The notes under the pieces were generated by a model that saw nothing but the letters and a program-made list of their open reading frames with translations, did no database searches and was not told the origin of the DNA. A stretch of DNA of 64,000 bases from an uncultured Flavobacteriaceae bacterium (GTDB lineage: Bacteria; Bacteroidota; Bacteroidia; Flavobacteriales; Flavobacteriaceae). The position numbers and the translations under genes are program-made. Positions 25,829 to 33,240 of this stretch are shown here, one piece after another (position 1 is the stretch's first letter; each line of letters begins with the position of its first letter). The DNA lies in assembly GCA_947494565.1 (NCBI GenBank), contig CANLVG010000008.1, forward strand, positions 186,001 to 250,000. The letters are read 5' to 3'.

Positions 25829-26485
25829 ATGTTAGATAAAAACGGAATAGCAAAGCGAATTGCAAAGGAAGTCCAAGACGGGTATTATGTGAATCTAGGG
25901 ATAGGCATTCCGACCTTGGTCGCGAATTTTGTGCAAGAAGATATTAGCGTGGAGTTCCAAAGTGAAAATGGGGTATTGGGCATGGGGCCTTTTCCGTTTG
26001 AAGGGGAAGAAGATGCCGATATTATCAATGCGGGCAAACAAACGATAACGACCCTGCCAGGAGCTTCTTTTTTTGACTCGGCGACCAGCTTTGGTATGAT
26101 CCGGGGCCAACATGTAGATCTCACGATTTTAGGAGCGATGGAAGTATCCGAGACCGGTGATATTGCCAACTGGAAGATTCCCGGTAAAATGGTCAAAGGA
26201 ATGGGAGGGGCCATGGATTTAGTCGCTTCGGCCGAGAACATTATAGTCGCTATGATGCATACCAATCGTGCAGGGGCGTCAAAGCTTTTGAAAAAATGTT
26301 CGCTTCCATTAACTGGGGTGAGTTGCGTAAAAAAAATAGTGACAAATCTAGCCGTGCTAGAGGTTGTGCCCGAGGGTTTCCTACTTTTGGAGCGCGCTCC
26401 AGGGGTAAGTATCGATGAGATTCAAGGGGCCACTGAAGGCACATTGGTTATCGAAGGCGATGTTCCAGAAATGAAAATCGAGTAA
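25829..26485 (+). CDS. scoB: Succinyl-CoA:3-ketoacid CoA-transferase subunit B
   Basis: A 218-residue beta subunit of the CoA-transferase. The catalytic glutamate that forms the CoA thioester is Glu46 in QSENGVLGMGPFP, preceded by VNLGIGIPTLV. Downstream motifs (GMIRGQHVDLTILGAMEVSE, KGMGGAMDLV) are standard for the subunit. With scoA it forms the active enzyme of ketone-body or acetoacetate metabolism. Transcription from the scoA promoter must pass the inserted AT-rich segment. Confidence 0.95.
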   Translation: MLDKNGIAKRIAKEVQDGYYVNLGIGIPTLVANFVQEDISVEFQSENGVLGMGPFPFEGEEDADIINAGKQTITTLPGASFFDSATSFGMIRGQHVDLTILGAMEVSETGDIANWKIPGKMVKGMGGAMDLVASAENIIVAMMHTNRAGASKLLKKCSLPLTGVSCVKKIVTNLAVLEVVPEGFLLLERAPGVSIDEIQGATEGTLVIEGDVPEMKIE

Positions 26486-26587
26486 TACATCGCGCAGTTC
26501 ATCGAAAAATTTAGGTCTTCATATTTTTCACAACATTTTAAGATCACTTCACAACAATAGTTTCGTCATCGTCACGTTAGATACTAC

Positions 26588-26602
26588 ATTTACATTGTAA
26601 AT
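26588..26602. promoter_or_regulatory. Palindrome overlapping a promoter-like -7 box
   Basis: ATTTACA and TGTAAAT are perfect 7-base arms around one central T. The promoter-like box TACATTTA (26585-26592, 7 of 8 to TAnnTTTG) overlaps its left arm. It is 80 bases upstream of a 35-codon ORF, and an operator is the likely role. Confidence 0.35.
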
Positions 26603-26681
26603 AACCGAACAGAATTTCATCGTTTACCTCAAACCGAATCTTGCCTGACGAAAGAACGGCTTAATTTAAAACCTACGAACT

Positions 26682-26789
26682 ATGGAAGCCCAGATGAACC
26701 AAGCACCTACTAGAGATGAAGTACAGGTCTACAAAAACGACTACTTCAGTGGTATGATACTATTAATGAAAAGACTATTTATGCTATAA
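26682..26789 (+). CDS. Candidate small protein, 35 aa
   Basis: An ATG-initiated frame of 35 codons. The first half is polar (MEAQMNQAPTRDEVQVYKND) and the second half hydrophobic and amphipathic, with three methionines and FSGMILLMKRLF, possibly a membrane-associating helix. A strong terminator lies 25 bases after its stop and a promoter-like box with a palindrome lies upstream, so it has the layout of a complete mini-gene. No family is recognised. A leader peptide for the gene at 26881 is possible, but the terminator would separate the two. Confidence 0.4.
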   Translation: MEAQMNQAPTRDEVQVYKNDYFSGMILLMKRLFML

Positions 26790-26813
26790 ATTTTTACACA
26801 AAAGAAATTTAAG

Positions 26814-26845
26814 AAAAGAGCAGCTCCCCCAAAGGCTGCTCTTTT
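26814..26845 (+). terminator. Rho-independent terminator after the 35-codon ORF
   Basis: AAAAGAGCAGC (26814-26824) pairs perfectly with GCTGCTCTTTT (26835-26845) around a 10-base loop, followed by more T. It isolates the small ORF from the GNAT gene starting 36 bases later. Confidence 0.8.
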
Positions 26846-26880
26846 TCTTTTCTTATTTTTAGGGCAGCTATCCTATTCCA

Positions 26881-27414
26881 ATGTCTGTTAGGTTTCAAAA
26901 ATGCAGTCCCACTGATCTTGATCAATTGATCGATATATCTAGAACGACCTTTGTCGATGCTTTCGAAAAGGACAATGCCCCTGATGATTTCAAGGCTTAT
27001 ATCGACAAGACTTTTACCAAGGCAAATATCCAAGAACAATTGGTGCATTCTGATTCCACATTCTATTTTGCATTCAAAGACGAAATTTTAGTGGGGTATT
27101 TCAAATTGAACGAGAATACCGCCCAGACCGACGTAAAATTATCCGAATCCGTTGAACTCGAACGTATTTATGTGGTCAAGGAGTTTCAGGGGAATCAAAT
27201 CGGGAAAGAGATGTTGCACGAAGCCTTAAGGCTGGCCGAAAAAGCGCAAAAGACATTCCTGTGGTTAGGGGTATGGCAAAAAAATACCGGGGCAGTCCGT
27301 TTTTACGAGAAACATGGCTTTGTCAAGTTTGGAACCCACCCGTATTATATCGGTGACGATAAACAGACCGATTGGTTAATGCGCTATGATTTGATTAACT
27401 TTCGCGAAGACTAA
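26881..27414 (+). CDS. GNAT family N-acetyltransferase
   Basis: A 177-residue GNAT protein. The acetyl-CoA-binding motif region is IYVVKEFQGNQIGKEMLHEA (QGNQIG replaces the usual QGxGxG), and the C-terminus carries WQKNTGAVRFYEKHGF, typical of RimI/PaiA-like members. The product is cytosolic with no signal peptide, and the substrate is unknown. The next gene, a serine hydrolase, starts five bases after its stop, so they are probably cotranscribed. Confidence 0.9.
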   Translation: MSVRFQKCSPTDLDQLIDISRTTFVDAFEKDNAPDDFKAYIDKTFTKANIQEQLVHSDSTFYFAFKDEILVGYFKLNENTAQTDVKLSESVELERIYVVKEFQGNQIGKEMLHEALRLAEKAQKTFLWLGVWQKNTGAVRFYEKHGFVKFGTHPYYIGDDKQTDWLMRYDLINFRED

Positions 27415-27419
27415 TTCCA

Positions 27420-28580
27420 ATGAAAATGAAACAGCTACTATGTACGCTACTCCTAGTAGGAGGGCTTCAATTGACGAACGCGCAAGCGACCTACTATTTC
27501 CCAGAACGAAATGTGAACTGGCAAGAAAAACAGCCAAGGGACGTTAAAATCGATTCCGAACGGTTGGAAGAAGCCGTTGCCTTTGCTGAATCAAATGAAT
27601 ATTCAGGCTCTCGTGATTTGCGAATCGCTATTTTAAAAGGATTCGAAAGGGAACCCTATCATCAAATTTTAGGGCCGACCAAAAAACGTGGAGGACCGGC
27701 AGGAATGATTTTAAAAAATGGCTATCTCGTTGCCAAATGGGGAGACACCAAACGGGTCGATATGACCTTCAGTGTTACCAAGAGTTTTTTATCTACGATG
27801 GCGGGCCTAGCGGAGGATCAGGGCCTTATTGACGATACCAAAGATAAAGTGGTCGATTATATTTGGGACGGCACCTTTGATAGCGAGCACAATTCCAAGA
27901 TTACCTGGGAACATTTATTACAACAAAACTCGGCATGGTCAGGTGAGCTATGGGGAGGTAAAGACTGGGCGGACAGACCTCCCAAAGCGGGTAGCGTTGA
28001 TGATTGGAAGTTTGAAGACCCCAAGGAACCTGGTACTGTGATGGAATACAATGATGTGCGCGTTAACGTACTCGCCTACTCCCTGACCCATGTATGGCGC
28101 AAACCGATGCCACTAGTGCTCAAGGAGAATATTATGGATAAGATTGGAGCATCGACCACATGGCGTTGGCATGGGTATAAACACGCATGGACGGAAATTG
28201 ATGGACTTCAGATGAAGTCGGTGACCGGGGGAGGGCACTCTGGGGCAGGTATTTTCATAAGCGCCGAGGATATGGCGCGTTTCGGACTCTTGTTCTTGAA
28301 CAACGGCAAGTGGAAAGAAGAACAGCTTATCAGTAAAAATTGGATTCAAAAGGCTGTGGCACCATCTAAACCCAATGCGAACTACGGCTATATGTGGTGG
28401 CTGAACAAAAAAGGCGCCCGCCACTGGGAAGGCCTTTCAGAAAACATCTATTATGCGGCTGGTTTTGGTGGTAATTTTATCGTCATCGATAAAGAACATG
28501 ATGTTGTGGTCGTCACCCGTTGGTTAGAGCCTAGTAAAATAGGGGAGTTCATGACGAAATTAAGTGCGGCATTGAACTAA
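27420..28580 (+). CDS. Exported serine hydrolase, class C beta-lactamase-like
   Basis: A 386-residue protein with a signal peptide (about residues 1-21). It fits the beta-lactamase/penicillin-binding-protein-like serine hydrolase family: nucleophile motif SVTK at Ser118-Lys121, a Tyr-Asn motif near Tyr210 (MEYNDVRVN), and a C-terminal GGHSGAGIFIS and AAGFGGNFIVI region. Such proteins include esterases and D-amino-acid-specific peptidases as well as beta-lactamases, and no resistance role should be assumed. An ATG two codons further on is an equally good start. It overlaps the convergent aminotransferase gene by four bases. Confidence 0.9.
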   Translation: MKMKQLLCTLLLVGGLQLTNAQATYYFPERNVNWQEKQPRDVKIDSERLEEAVAFAESNEYSGSRDLRIAILKGFEREPYHQILGPTKKRGGPAGMILKNGYLVAKWGDTKRVDMTFSVTKSFLSTMAGLAEDQGLIDDTKDKVVDYIWDGTFDSEHNSKITWEHLLQQNSAWSGELWGGKDWADRPPKAGSVDDWKFEDPKEPGTVMEYNDVRVNVLAYSLTHVWRKPMPLVLKENIMDKIGASTTWRWHGYKHAWTEIDGLQMKSVTGGGHSGAGIFISAEDMARFGLLFLNNGKWKEEQLISKNWIQKAVAPSKPNANYGYMWWLNKKGARHWEGLSENIYYAAGFGGNFIVIDKEHDVVVVTRWLEPSKIGEFMTKLSAALN

Positions 28581-29731
28581 AGTCCGCACAAGATATCGGT
28601 AGCCTTTTCCAAGGTTTCCCTTTTCTTGGCAAAACAAAAACGGAGTACTTTGTCGTCTCGATGATTCACATTGAATGATGATATGGCAATACTTGCCAAT
28701 TTGTAATCGACGATCAGACGCTTTGACAAAGCTTCATCACCTTCTTCGGTGATAGCGGTGTAATCTACTAATTGAAAATAGGTGCCTTCAGAAGGGGTGA
28801 ACTTAAATCTTGAACCCTGCAATCTATTTAGAAAGAAATCACGCTTTTCTTGATAAAATCGGTTCAGACTAAGATAGTGCTCCTCGTTTTGAAGATATTT
28901 TGCCAAAGCCCTTTGAACGGGATGGTCCACACAGAAAACAGCAAATTGATGAACCTGTCTAAACTCATGCATGAGATTCGCTGGCGCCGCGCAATACCCT
29001 AGTTTCCAACCCGTGACATGAAACGTCTTGCCGAAGGAGGCGCAAATAAAACTACGTGAAGCCAAATCATCGAAGCGCGAGGCGCTCTGATGTTCCGCCC
29101 CATCAAAGATAATATGCTCGTAGACCTCATCACTGACCAAAATAATATTGGTTGGTCTGAGTATCTCCTGCAATTGAAGCATCTCTTCTTTTGTAAAAAT
29201 GCGACCACTAGGGTTATGAGGGGTATTGATGATGACCATTCTGGTCTTGTTTGTGATTTTAGATTTAAACGCTTCCCAATCTACTTTATAATTTTCTGGA
29301 TTTAGCTGGTAGTAAACAGGTACTCCACCATTAAGCGCAATGGCAGGTTCATAACAATCATAGGCAGGTTTGATAACGATCACTTCATCACCTGGATGAA
29401 CAAAAGCTGTTACGGCCGTATAAATGGCCTGCGTAGCACCCACAGTTATGGTAATTTCCTTTTCTGGATCATAGTGGTGACTGTGTAGGTTGGCTATTTT
29501 TTCAGCAATTATTTCTCGAAGACCATAATAACCTTGCATTGCTGCATATTGATTATGGCCTGACTGCATGGCTTCCGTTACAAGGTTCATCAACTGGGAA
29601 TCCGCTTCAAAATTTGGAAAGCCTTGAGATAGATCGATTGCATTGTGTTTTCTCGCGAGATTACCAACAGTAGTAAAAATTGAAGTTTCTACGTTGGGCA
29701 GTTTAGAAACCATTTCCTTAGTAAGTGCCAT
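28577..29731 (-). CDS. Methionine aminotransferase-like PLP enzyme (YbdL-type)
   Basis: A 384-residue class I/II aminotransferase. The PLP lysine is Lys235 in SFGKTFHVTGWKLGY, the cofactor-binding NTPHNPSGR is at 169-177, and the SDEVYEH motif at 200-206 binds the PLP ring nitrogen. The N-terminal LSQGFPNFEAD and the overall pattern match E. coli YbdL and related methionine aminotransferases, which act on 4-methylthio-2-oxobutanoate. It is transcribed alone and meets the serine hydrolase gene tail to tail. Confidence 0.92.
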   Translation of the reverse strand: MALTKEMVSKLPNVETSIFTTVGNLARKHNAIDLSQGFPNFEADSQLMNLVTEAMQSGHNQYAAMQGYYGLREIIAEKIANLHSHHYDPEKEITITVGATQAIYTAVTAFVHPGDEVIVIKPAYDCYEPAIALNGGVPVYYQLNPENYKVDWEAFKSKITNKTRMVIINTPHNPSGRIFTKEEMLQLQEILRPTNIILVSDEVYEHIIFDGAEHQSASRFDDLASRSFICASFGKTFHVTGWKLGYCAAPANLMHEFRQVHQFAVFCVDHPVQRALAKYLQNEEHYLSLNRFYQEKRDFFLNRLQGSRFKFTPSEGTYFQLVDYTAITEEGDEALSKRLIVDYKLASIAISSFNVNHRDDKVLRFCFAKKRETLEKATDILCGL

Positions 29732-29770
29732 TTTCCTAGTATATGACCCAAAATTAAGGAATTACACTTG

Positions 29771-30046
29771 CTACTTCGGGAGAAACTTATTTAAATACTG
29801 TTTATCGCCTTCGGATTGAAGTTGGCGAGCCAACGAATTGTCAAAAGCAATTCGAACCAACTCAAGAATGGCCTTTGAGTTGGAGTGTGTCAAACTGTTG
29901 GTTCGATAAACGACATCGCGAATGGTCGAAAAGCTTACTGCGGTAGTGGCAGCAATATTCGCAAAGTCATTTTTGCTGGAGTTTCTTCTTAAAGTGATCG
30001 ATAGTTTTTCGCTTATGGGCTTTCCATAGTCTTCTTCTTTGAACAT
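29771..30046 (-). CDS. Small protein with probable helix-turn-helix
   Basis: A 91-residue protein. Residues about 27-68 (FANIAATTAVSFSTIRDVVY, then helix HSNSKAILELVRIA) look like a Cro/LacI-type helix-turn-helix, so DNA binding is likely but not certain. It is divergent from the XRE regulator gene and shares a 148-base intergenic region containing an inverted repeat. No family is assigned. Confidence 0.6.
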   Translation of the reverse strand: MFKEEDYGKPISEKLSITLRRNSSKNDFANIAATTAVSFSTIRDVVYRTNSLTHSNSKAILELVRIAFDNSLARQLQSEGDKQYLNKFLPK

Positions 30047-30162
30047 TGGCTGAGTGATATTTATAGTTAAGGCTTAGAATTACATCGTTTGGTTGCATAT
30101 TTTGCTATATTTGTTTGTAAACGAATTACAAATAGTGCAATTAAATTTCGTATACCACAAAA

Positions 30163-30181
30163 TGTGTAAGATTATTACACA
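30163..30181. promoter_or_regulatory. Inverted repeat upstream of the XRE regulator, likely operator
   Basis: TGTGTAA and TTACACA are perfect 7-base arms around GATTA, ending 13 bases before the ATG at 30195. Position and symmetry fit autoregulation by the dimeric HTH regulator encoded downstream. Confidence 0.5.
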
Positions 30182-30194
30182 ATAATACAACTTT

Positions 30195-30902
30195 ATGCTT
30201 ATATTAAAGCAATTAAGAAGAAAAAAAAGTATCACCCAGTCGCAGTTGGCTGAAACCATTGGGGTAAGCCTACGTACGATTCAAATTTATGAGAAGGAGA
30301 ATGCCAACATCCCTAGAAAGCGATTGGATAGAATAGCCGCGTATTTTGAGTTGCGGATTGATGAATTGTATGCTCGTGAGGTCAACGAATCGGATGTCAT
30401 ATACGAAAAGGAGGATGCTAATTTGAAGAAGGCACATACGATACAGAAGCTGGAACCGGGCAAGTACTTGTTGTCCGCCCCTTTGATCATGGGCAAAGGA
30501 CAACTTGACTTCATGAAGCGCATAGACGATAAAACGTATTTGAGCAATTTGCCGCGTATGGGTTTTATGGTGGAGCAAGTCGCTGTGGGTAACTATCTTG
30601 CATTTGAGGTGACCAATAATGCTATGGATAACGGATTGGGAAATGCCCTACCTCAGAAAAGTATTGTTCTCGGAAAACTAATAAGCCAGAAACAAGTAGT
30701 CAAACAGATCGAGAGGGAGAACTCTTATTGGGTTCTTGTCTATGGCAATTCAATAATGTGCAAAGAAATTACGCACTATGACAAGGCTAGTAAAGCGATT
30801 AGATGTCACAGTTTAAACAATTCACCAGAGTATTCCGATTTTGAAGTGCCCATTGCGGATGTGGTAGCGTTTTATAAAATTATAAAGAAGCAGGTAGATT
30901 AA
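30195..30902 (+). CDS. XRE-family regulator with a degenerate S24-like C-terminal domain
   Basis: A 235-residue protein. Residues 1-60 form a Cro/C1-type helix-turn-helix (KKSITQSQLAETIGVSLRTI). Residues about 110-232 resemble the LexA/CI S24 dimerisation fold (YLAFEVTNNAMDNG, KSIVLGKLI). Where the catalytic serine of autocleaving repressors is normally found (GDSM), this protein has NNAM, so self-cleavage is unlikely. It converges with and overlaps by four bases the vsr gene, which suggests a small regulator plus restriction-repair module, although no phage or methyltransferase gene is near. Confidence 0.88.
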   Translation: MLILKQLRRKKSITQSQLAETIGVSLRTIQIYEKENANIPRKRLDRIAAYFELRIDELYAREVNESDVIYEKEDANLKKAHTIQKLEPGKYLLSAPLIMGKGQLDFMKRIDDKTYLSNLPRMGFMVEQVAVGNYLAFEVTNNAMDNGLGNALPQKSIVLGKLISQKQVVKQIERENSYWVLVYGNSIMCKEITHYDKASKAIRCHSLNNSPEYSDFEVPIADVVAFYKIIKKQVD

Positions 30903-31372
30903 TCAACCTTTTGCTCGAGGTGGGCGATGACTTTTCCTAAGCAGGTTTCAAGTTCTTTTTTTATTTCGTTCTCCCAAAAACGGAATACGGTATACCCTAA
31001 ATCACTCAAACCTTGATTGACCTCTTTGTCGCGCTGCATATTGCGTTCTATCTTAGCAATCCAGAAATCGCGGTTGGTCCTGATTTTTGGTTTTCTTTCC
31101 TGCCATTTGTGTCCGTGCCAATACTCACCATCAATAAAAATAGCCGTTTTGTACTTCTTTAAGAGGATGTCGGGCCTTCCGATAAGCTTTTTGTAATCGA
31201 CTCGGTAACGATACCCTTGGGCATAGAGTGCTTTTCTAAAGGCGAGTTCTGGCTTGGTATTCTTGCCCCGGATCCTGCTCATGATCTTCGAGCGATTAGG
31301 CGTGGTATAAAATCCTGAGGCTTCATTGAAACGAGGAACTTTAATACGCTCTTCTGAATACTTCTTTGACAT
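30899..31372 (-). CDS. vsr: Very short patch repair endonuclease Vsr
   Basis: A 157-residue Vsr endonuclease, which nicks next to T:G mismatches made by deamination of 5-methylcytosine. Key residues are in place: RSKIMSRIRGKNTKPE with Glu42, catalytic Asp68 in GRPDILL, and His86 and His88 in YWHGHKW. Vsr genes normally lie beside a cytosine-5 methyltransferase, but none is found in this window, so this is an orphan or the remnant of a lost restriction-modification locus. It overlaps the convergent XRE regulator gene. Confidence 0.92.
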   Translation of the reverse strand: MSKKYSEERIKVPRFNEASGFYTTPNRSKIMSRIRGKNTKPELAFRKALYAQGYRYRVDYKKLIGRPDILLKKYKTAIFIDGEYWHGHKWQERKPKIRTNRDFWIAKIERNMQRDKEVNQGLSDLGYTVFRFWENEIKKELETCLGKVIAHLEQKVD

Positions 31373-31496
31373 GTATAAATGTATGAAAAGCAGGCATAAA
31401 AGAACGGGCCTATACGTTTAACAAATCTTGCTACATTTTTGTTCCCATGGTTTTCAGCCATAGATTCTTCTATTTTTATGGTGCCAATGATTTCGT

Positions 31497-32423
31497 ATGA
31501 AAACTAAAAATGAACAACAGTTGTTATATATCAACCGCATTAATAAGGTTGTAGACTACATTGATGATCACTTGAATAAAGACCTCTCATTAGATAAATT
31601 AGCTGAAATCGCCTGTTTTTCGACGTTTCATTTTCATCGTGTTTTTTCCGCTTTGCTAGACGAGACGCCTAATAATTATATCACACGAAGGAGGATAGAA
31701 AAAATTGCCGGGCGGTTGCTTTTTCTAAGGAAGGATGAATCATTGACCAACCTGGCATTGGATAGCGGTTTTAATAGCATTCACTCCTTTTCAAGGGCCT
31801 TTCGTAGGTTTTATGGAATGAGCGCATCTGAATTTAAAAAGAGAGGGCAAAAAGAGTTTAGCAAGATTGGTAAAACTGAAAGCAAGAATGGAGCAAACAA
31901 TGTTTCGTTCGAGAAATACTTTTACAGCATGGATAATTTAAAAAAATGGTTAAAAATGAAAACAACTGTAGAAGTAAAAGAAATGCCCGAACTAAAAATG
32001 GTACAGGTAAGACATCAGGGCTCCTATAAGGAAATAGGGAAAGCTTTTGAGGTTTTGATGAAATGGGCGGGCCCAAGAGGATTGCTTAATTTTCCAAAAA
32101 CTAAAATGGCCGGTGTGTATTATGATAGTCCACGGGTAACGGACGAATCGAAAATGCAGTCAAGCGCCTGTATTACAACAGAGTACGATGTGGAAGTCTC
32201 CGGACAGATCTCAAAAATTACGATTCCGTCAGGAAAATTCGCTGTGGGCAGATTTGAACTCAAGGTAGATGAATTTGAAAAAGCGTGGAATAGTATGTCG
32301 CTCTGGGTGCCCGAAAACAATTTCGAGATTCGCGATGGGCATTTTCATGAGATTTACCACAATGATGCAGAACAACATCCGGAAAGGAAGTGGGTTGTAG
32401 ATATCTGTATTCCTGTGGAGTGA
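31497..32423 (+). CDS. AraC-family regulator with GyrI-like effector domain
   Basis: A 308-residue protein of Rob/MarA-like layout. The N-terminal AraC double helix-turn-helix is at about residues 10-115 (LSLDKLAEIACFSTFHFHRV, FNSIHSFSRAFRRFYGM). After a linker, a GyrI-like effector-binding domain occupies about 155-308 (PELKMVQVRHQGSYKEIGKA, PSGKFAVGRFE, ending in VVDICIPVE). GyrI-like domains bind small lipophilic or drug-like ligands. It has its own terminator, and no target gene is evident. A separate GyrI-like protein is encoded at 56322. Confidence 0.92.
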   Translation: MKTKNEQQLLYINRINKVVDYIDDHLNKDLSLDKLAEIACFSTFHFHRVFSALLDETPNNYITRRRIEKIAGRLLFLRKDESLTNLALDSGFNSIHSFSRAFRRFYGMSASEFKKRGQKEFSKIGKTESKNGANNVSFEKYFYSMDNLKKWLKMKTTVEVKEMPELKMVQVRHQGSYKEIGKAFEVLMKWAGPRGLLNFPKTKMAGVYYDSPRVTDESKMQSSACITTEYDVEVSGQISKITIPSGKFAVGRFELKVDEFEKAWNSMSLWVPENNFEIRDGHFHEIYHNDAEQHPERKWVVDICIPVE

Positions 32424-32429
32424 AAAATA

Positions 32430-32464
32430 AACCCGCAAATTCAACTCGATTGAATTTGCGGGTT
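32430..32464. terminator. Bidirectional terminator between the AraC/GyrI gene and sdhB
   Basis: AACCCGCAAATTCAA (32430-32444) pairs perfectly over 15 bases with TTGAATTTGCGGGTT (32450-32464) around CTCGA. Both flanks are T-rich on their own strand, so it serves both convergent transcripts. Confidence 0.85.
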
Positions 32465-32485
32465 CTTTATAAACTCGTTACAGCA

Positions 32486-33232
32486 CTATCCTTTTACACT
32501 GGCGCTGTAATATTCTCGATTCATACGCGCGATGTTCTCCAATGAGATGCCTTTAGGACATTCGACTTCACATGCGCCCGTATTCGTGCAGTTTCCAAAA
32601 CCTTCGAGATCCATCTGTCGTATCATATTTTGAACACGATCCGTAGCCTCTACCTGCCCCTGGGGGAGCAGTGCAAATTGCGACACTTTAGCTGAGGTAA
32701 AGAGCATCGCACTTGCATTTTTACAAGCAGCGACACACGCTCCACAACCGATACAAGTGGCAGCATTGAACGAAGCATCAGCGTTTTCTTTCTCGATGGG
32801 TATGGCATTGGCATCGACCGGTCGCCCTGAGGTATTTACCGAAATGTATCCGCCGGCCTGTTGAATTCGATCGAATGAAGAACGGTCAACGATAAGGTCT
32901 TTGATTACCGGAAAAGCCTTGGCGCGCCATGGTTCGATAGTGATGGTGTCACCATCATTAAAACTGCGCATATGCAATTGGCAAACGGTAATTAGTCGGT
33001 CTGGGCCGTGCGCTCTACCATTGATCATTAGAGAACAGGTACCGCAAATTCCTTCACGACAATCGTGATCGAACTCTACAGGTTCTTCACCCTTGTCAAC
33101 CAATTTTTCATTTAGAACGTCGAGCATTTCCAAAAAGGACATATCCTCTTCGACGCCGCTAAGGTTATAATCGACCATTTTTCCCTTGGACTTCGAATCT
33201 TTCTGTCGCCAGATTTTTAAAAATATTTTCAT
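32486..33232 (-). CDS. sdhB: Succinate dehydrogenase/fumarate reductase iron-sulfur subunit
   Basis: A 248-residue iron-sulfur subunit that passes electrons from the flavoprotein to quinone. The [2Fe-2S] ligands are Cys58, Cys63, Cys66 and Cys84 ([10 protein letters not shown]), and the [4Fe-4S]/[3Fe-4S] region carries [13 protein letters not shown] and [14 protein letters not shown]. It is the last gene of sdhCAB, eight bases after sdhA. The type matches the non-classical complex II of Bacteroidota, which uses menaquinone. Confidence 0.97.
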   Translation of the reverse strand: MKIFLKIWRQKDSKSKGKMVDYNLSGVEEDMSFLEMLDVLNEKLVDKGEEPVEFDHDCREGICGTCSLMINGRAHGPDRLITVCQLHMRSFNDGDTITIEPWRAKAFPVIKDLIVDRSSFDRIQQAGGYISVNTSGRPVDANAIPIEKENADASFNAATCIGCGACVAACKNASAMLFTSAKVSQFALLPQGQVEATDRVQNMIRQMDLEGFGNCTNTGACEVECPKGISLENIARMNREYYSASVKG

Positions 33233-33240
33233 AGCTATTT

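Noticed and set aside
26881-28580. Serine hydrolase as an antibiotic-resistance beta-lactamase
   Set aside because: Only the SxxK fold motif is shared, the family is broad, and it sits with a GNAT gene without mobile elements; resistance is not supported.
30163-31372. Possible prophage immunity region (CI-like repressor, small HTH protein, operator)
   Set aside because: No integrase, structural or lysis genes are nearby, and the flanking genes are ordinary chromosomal genes.
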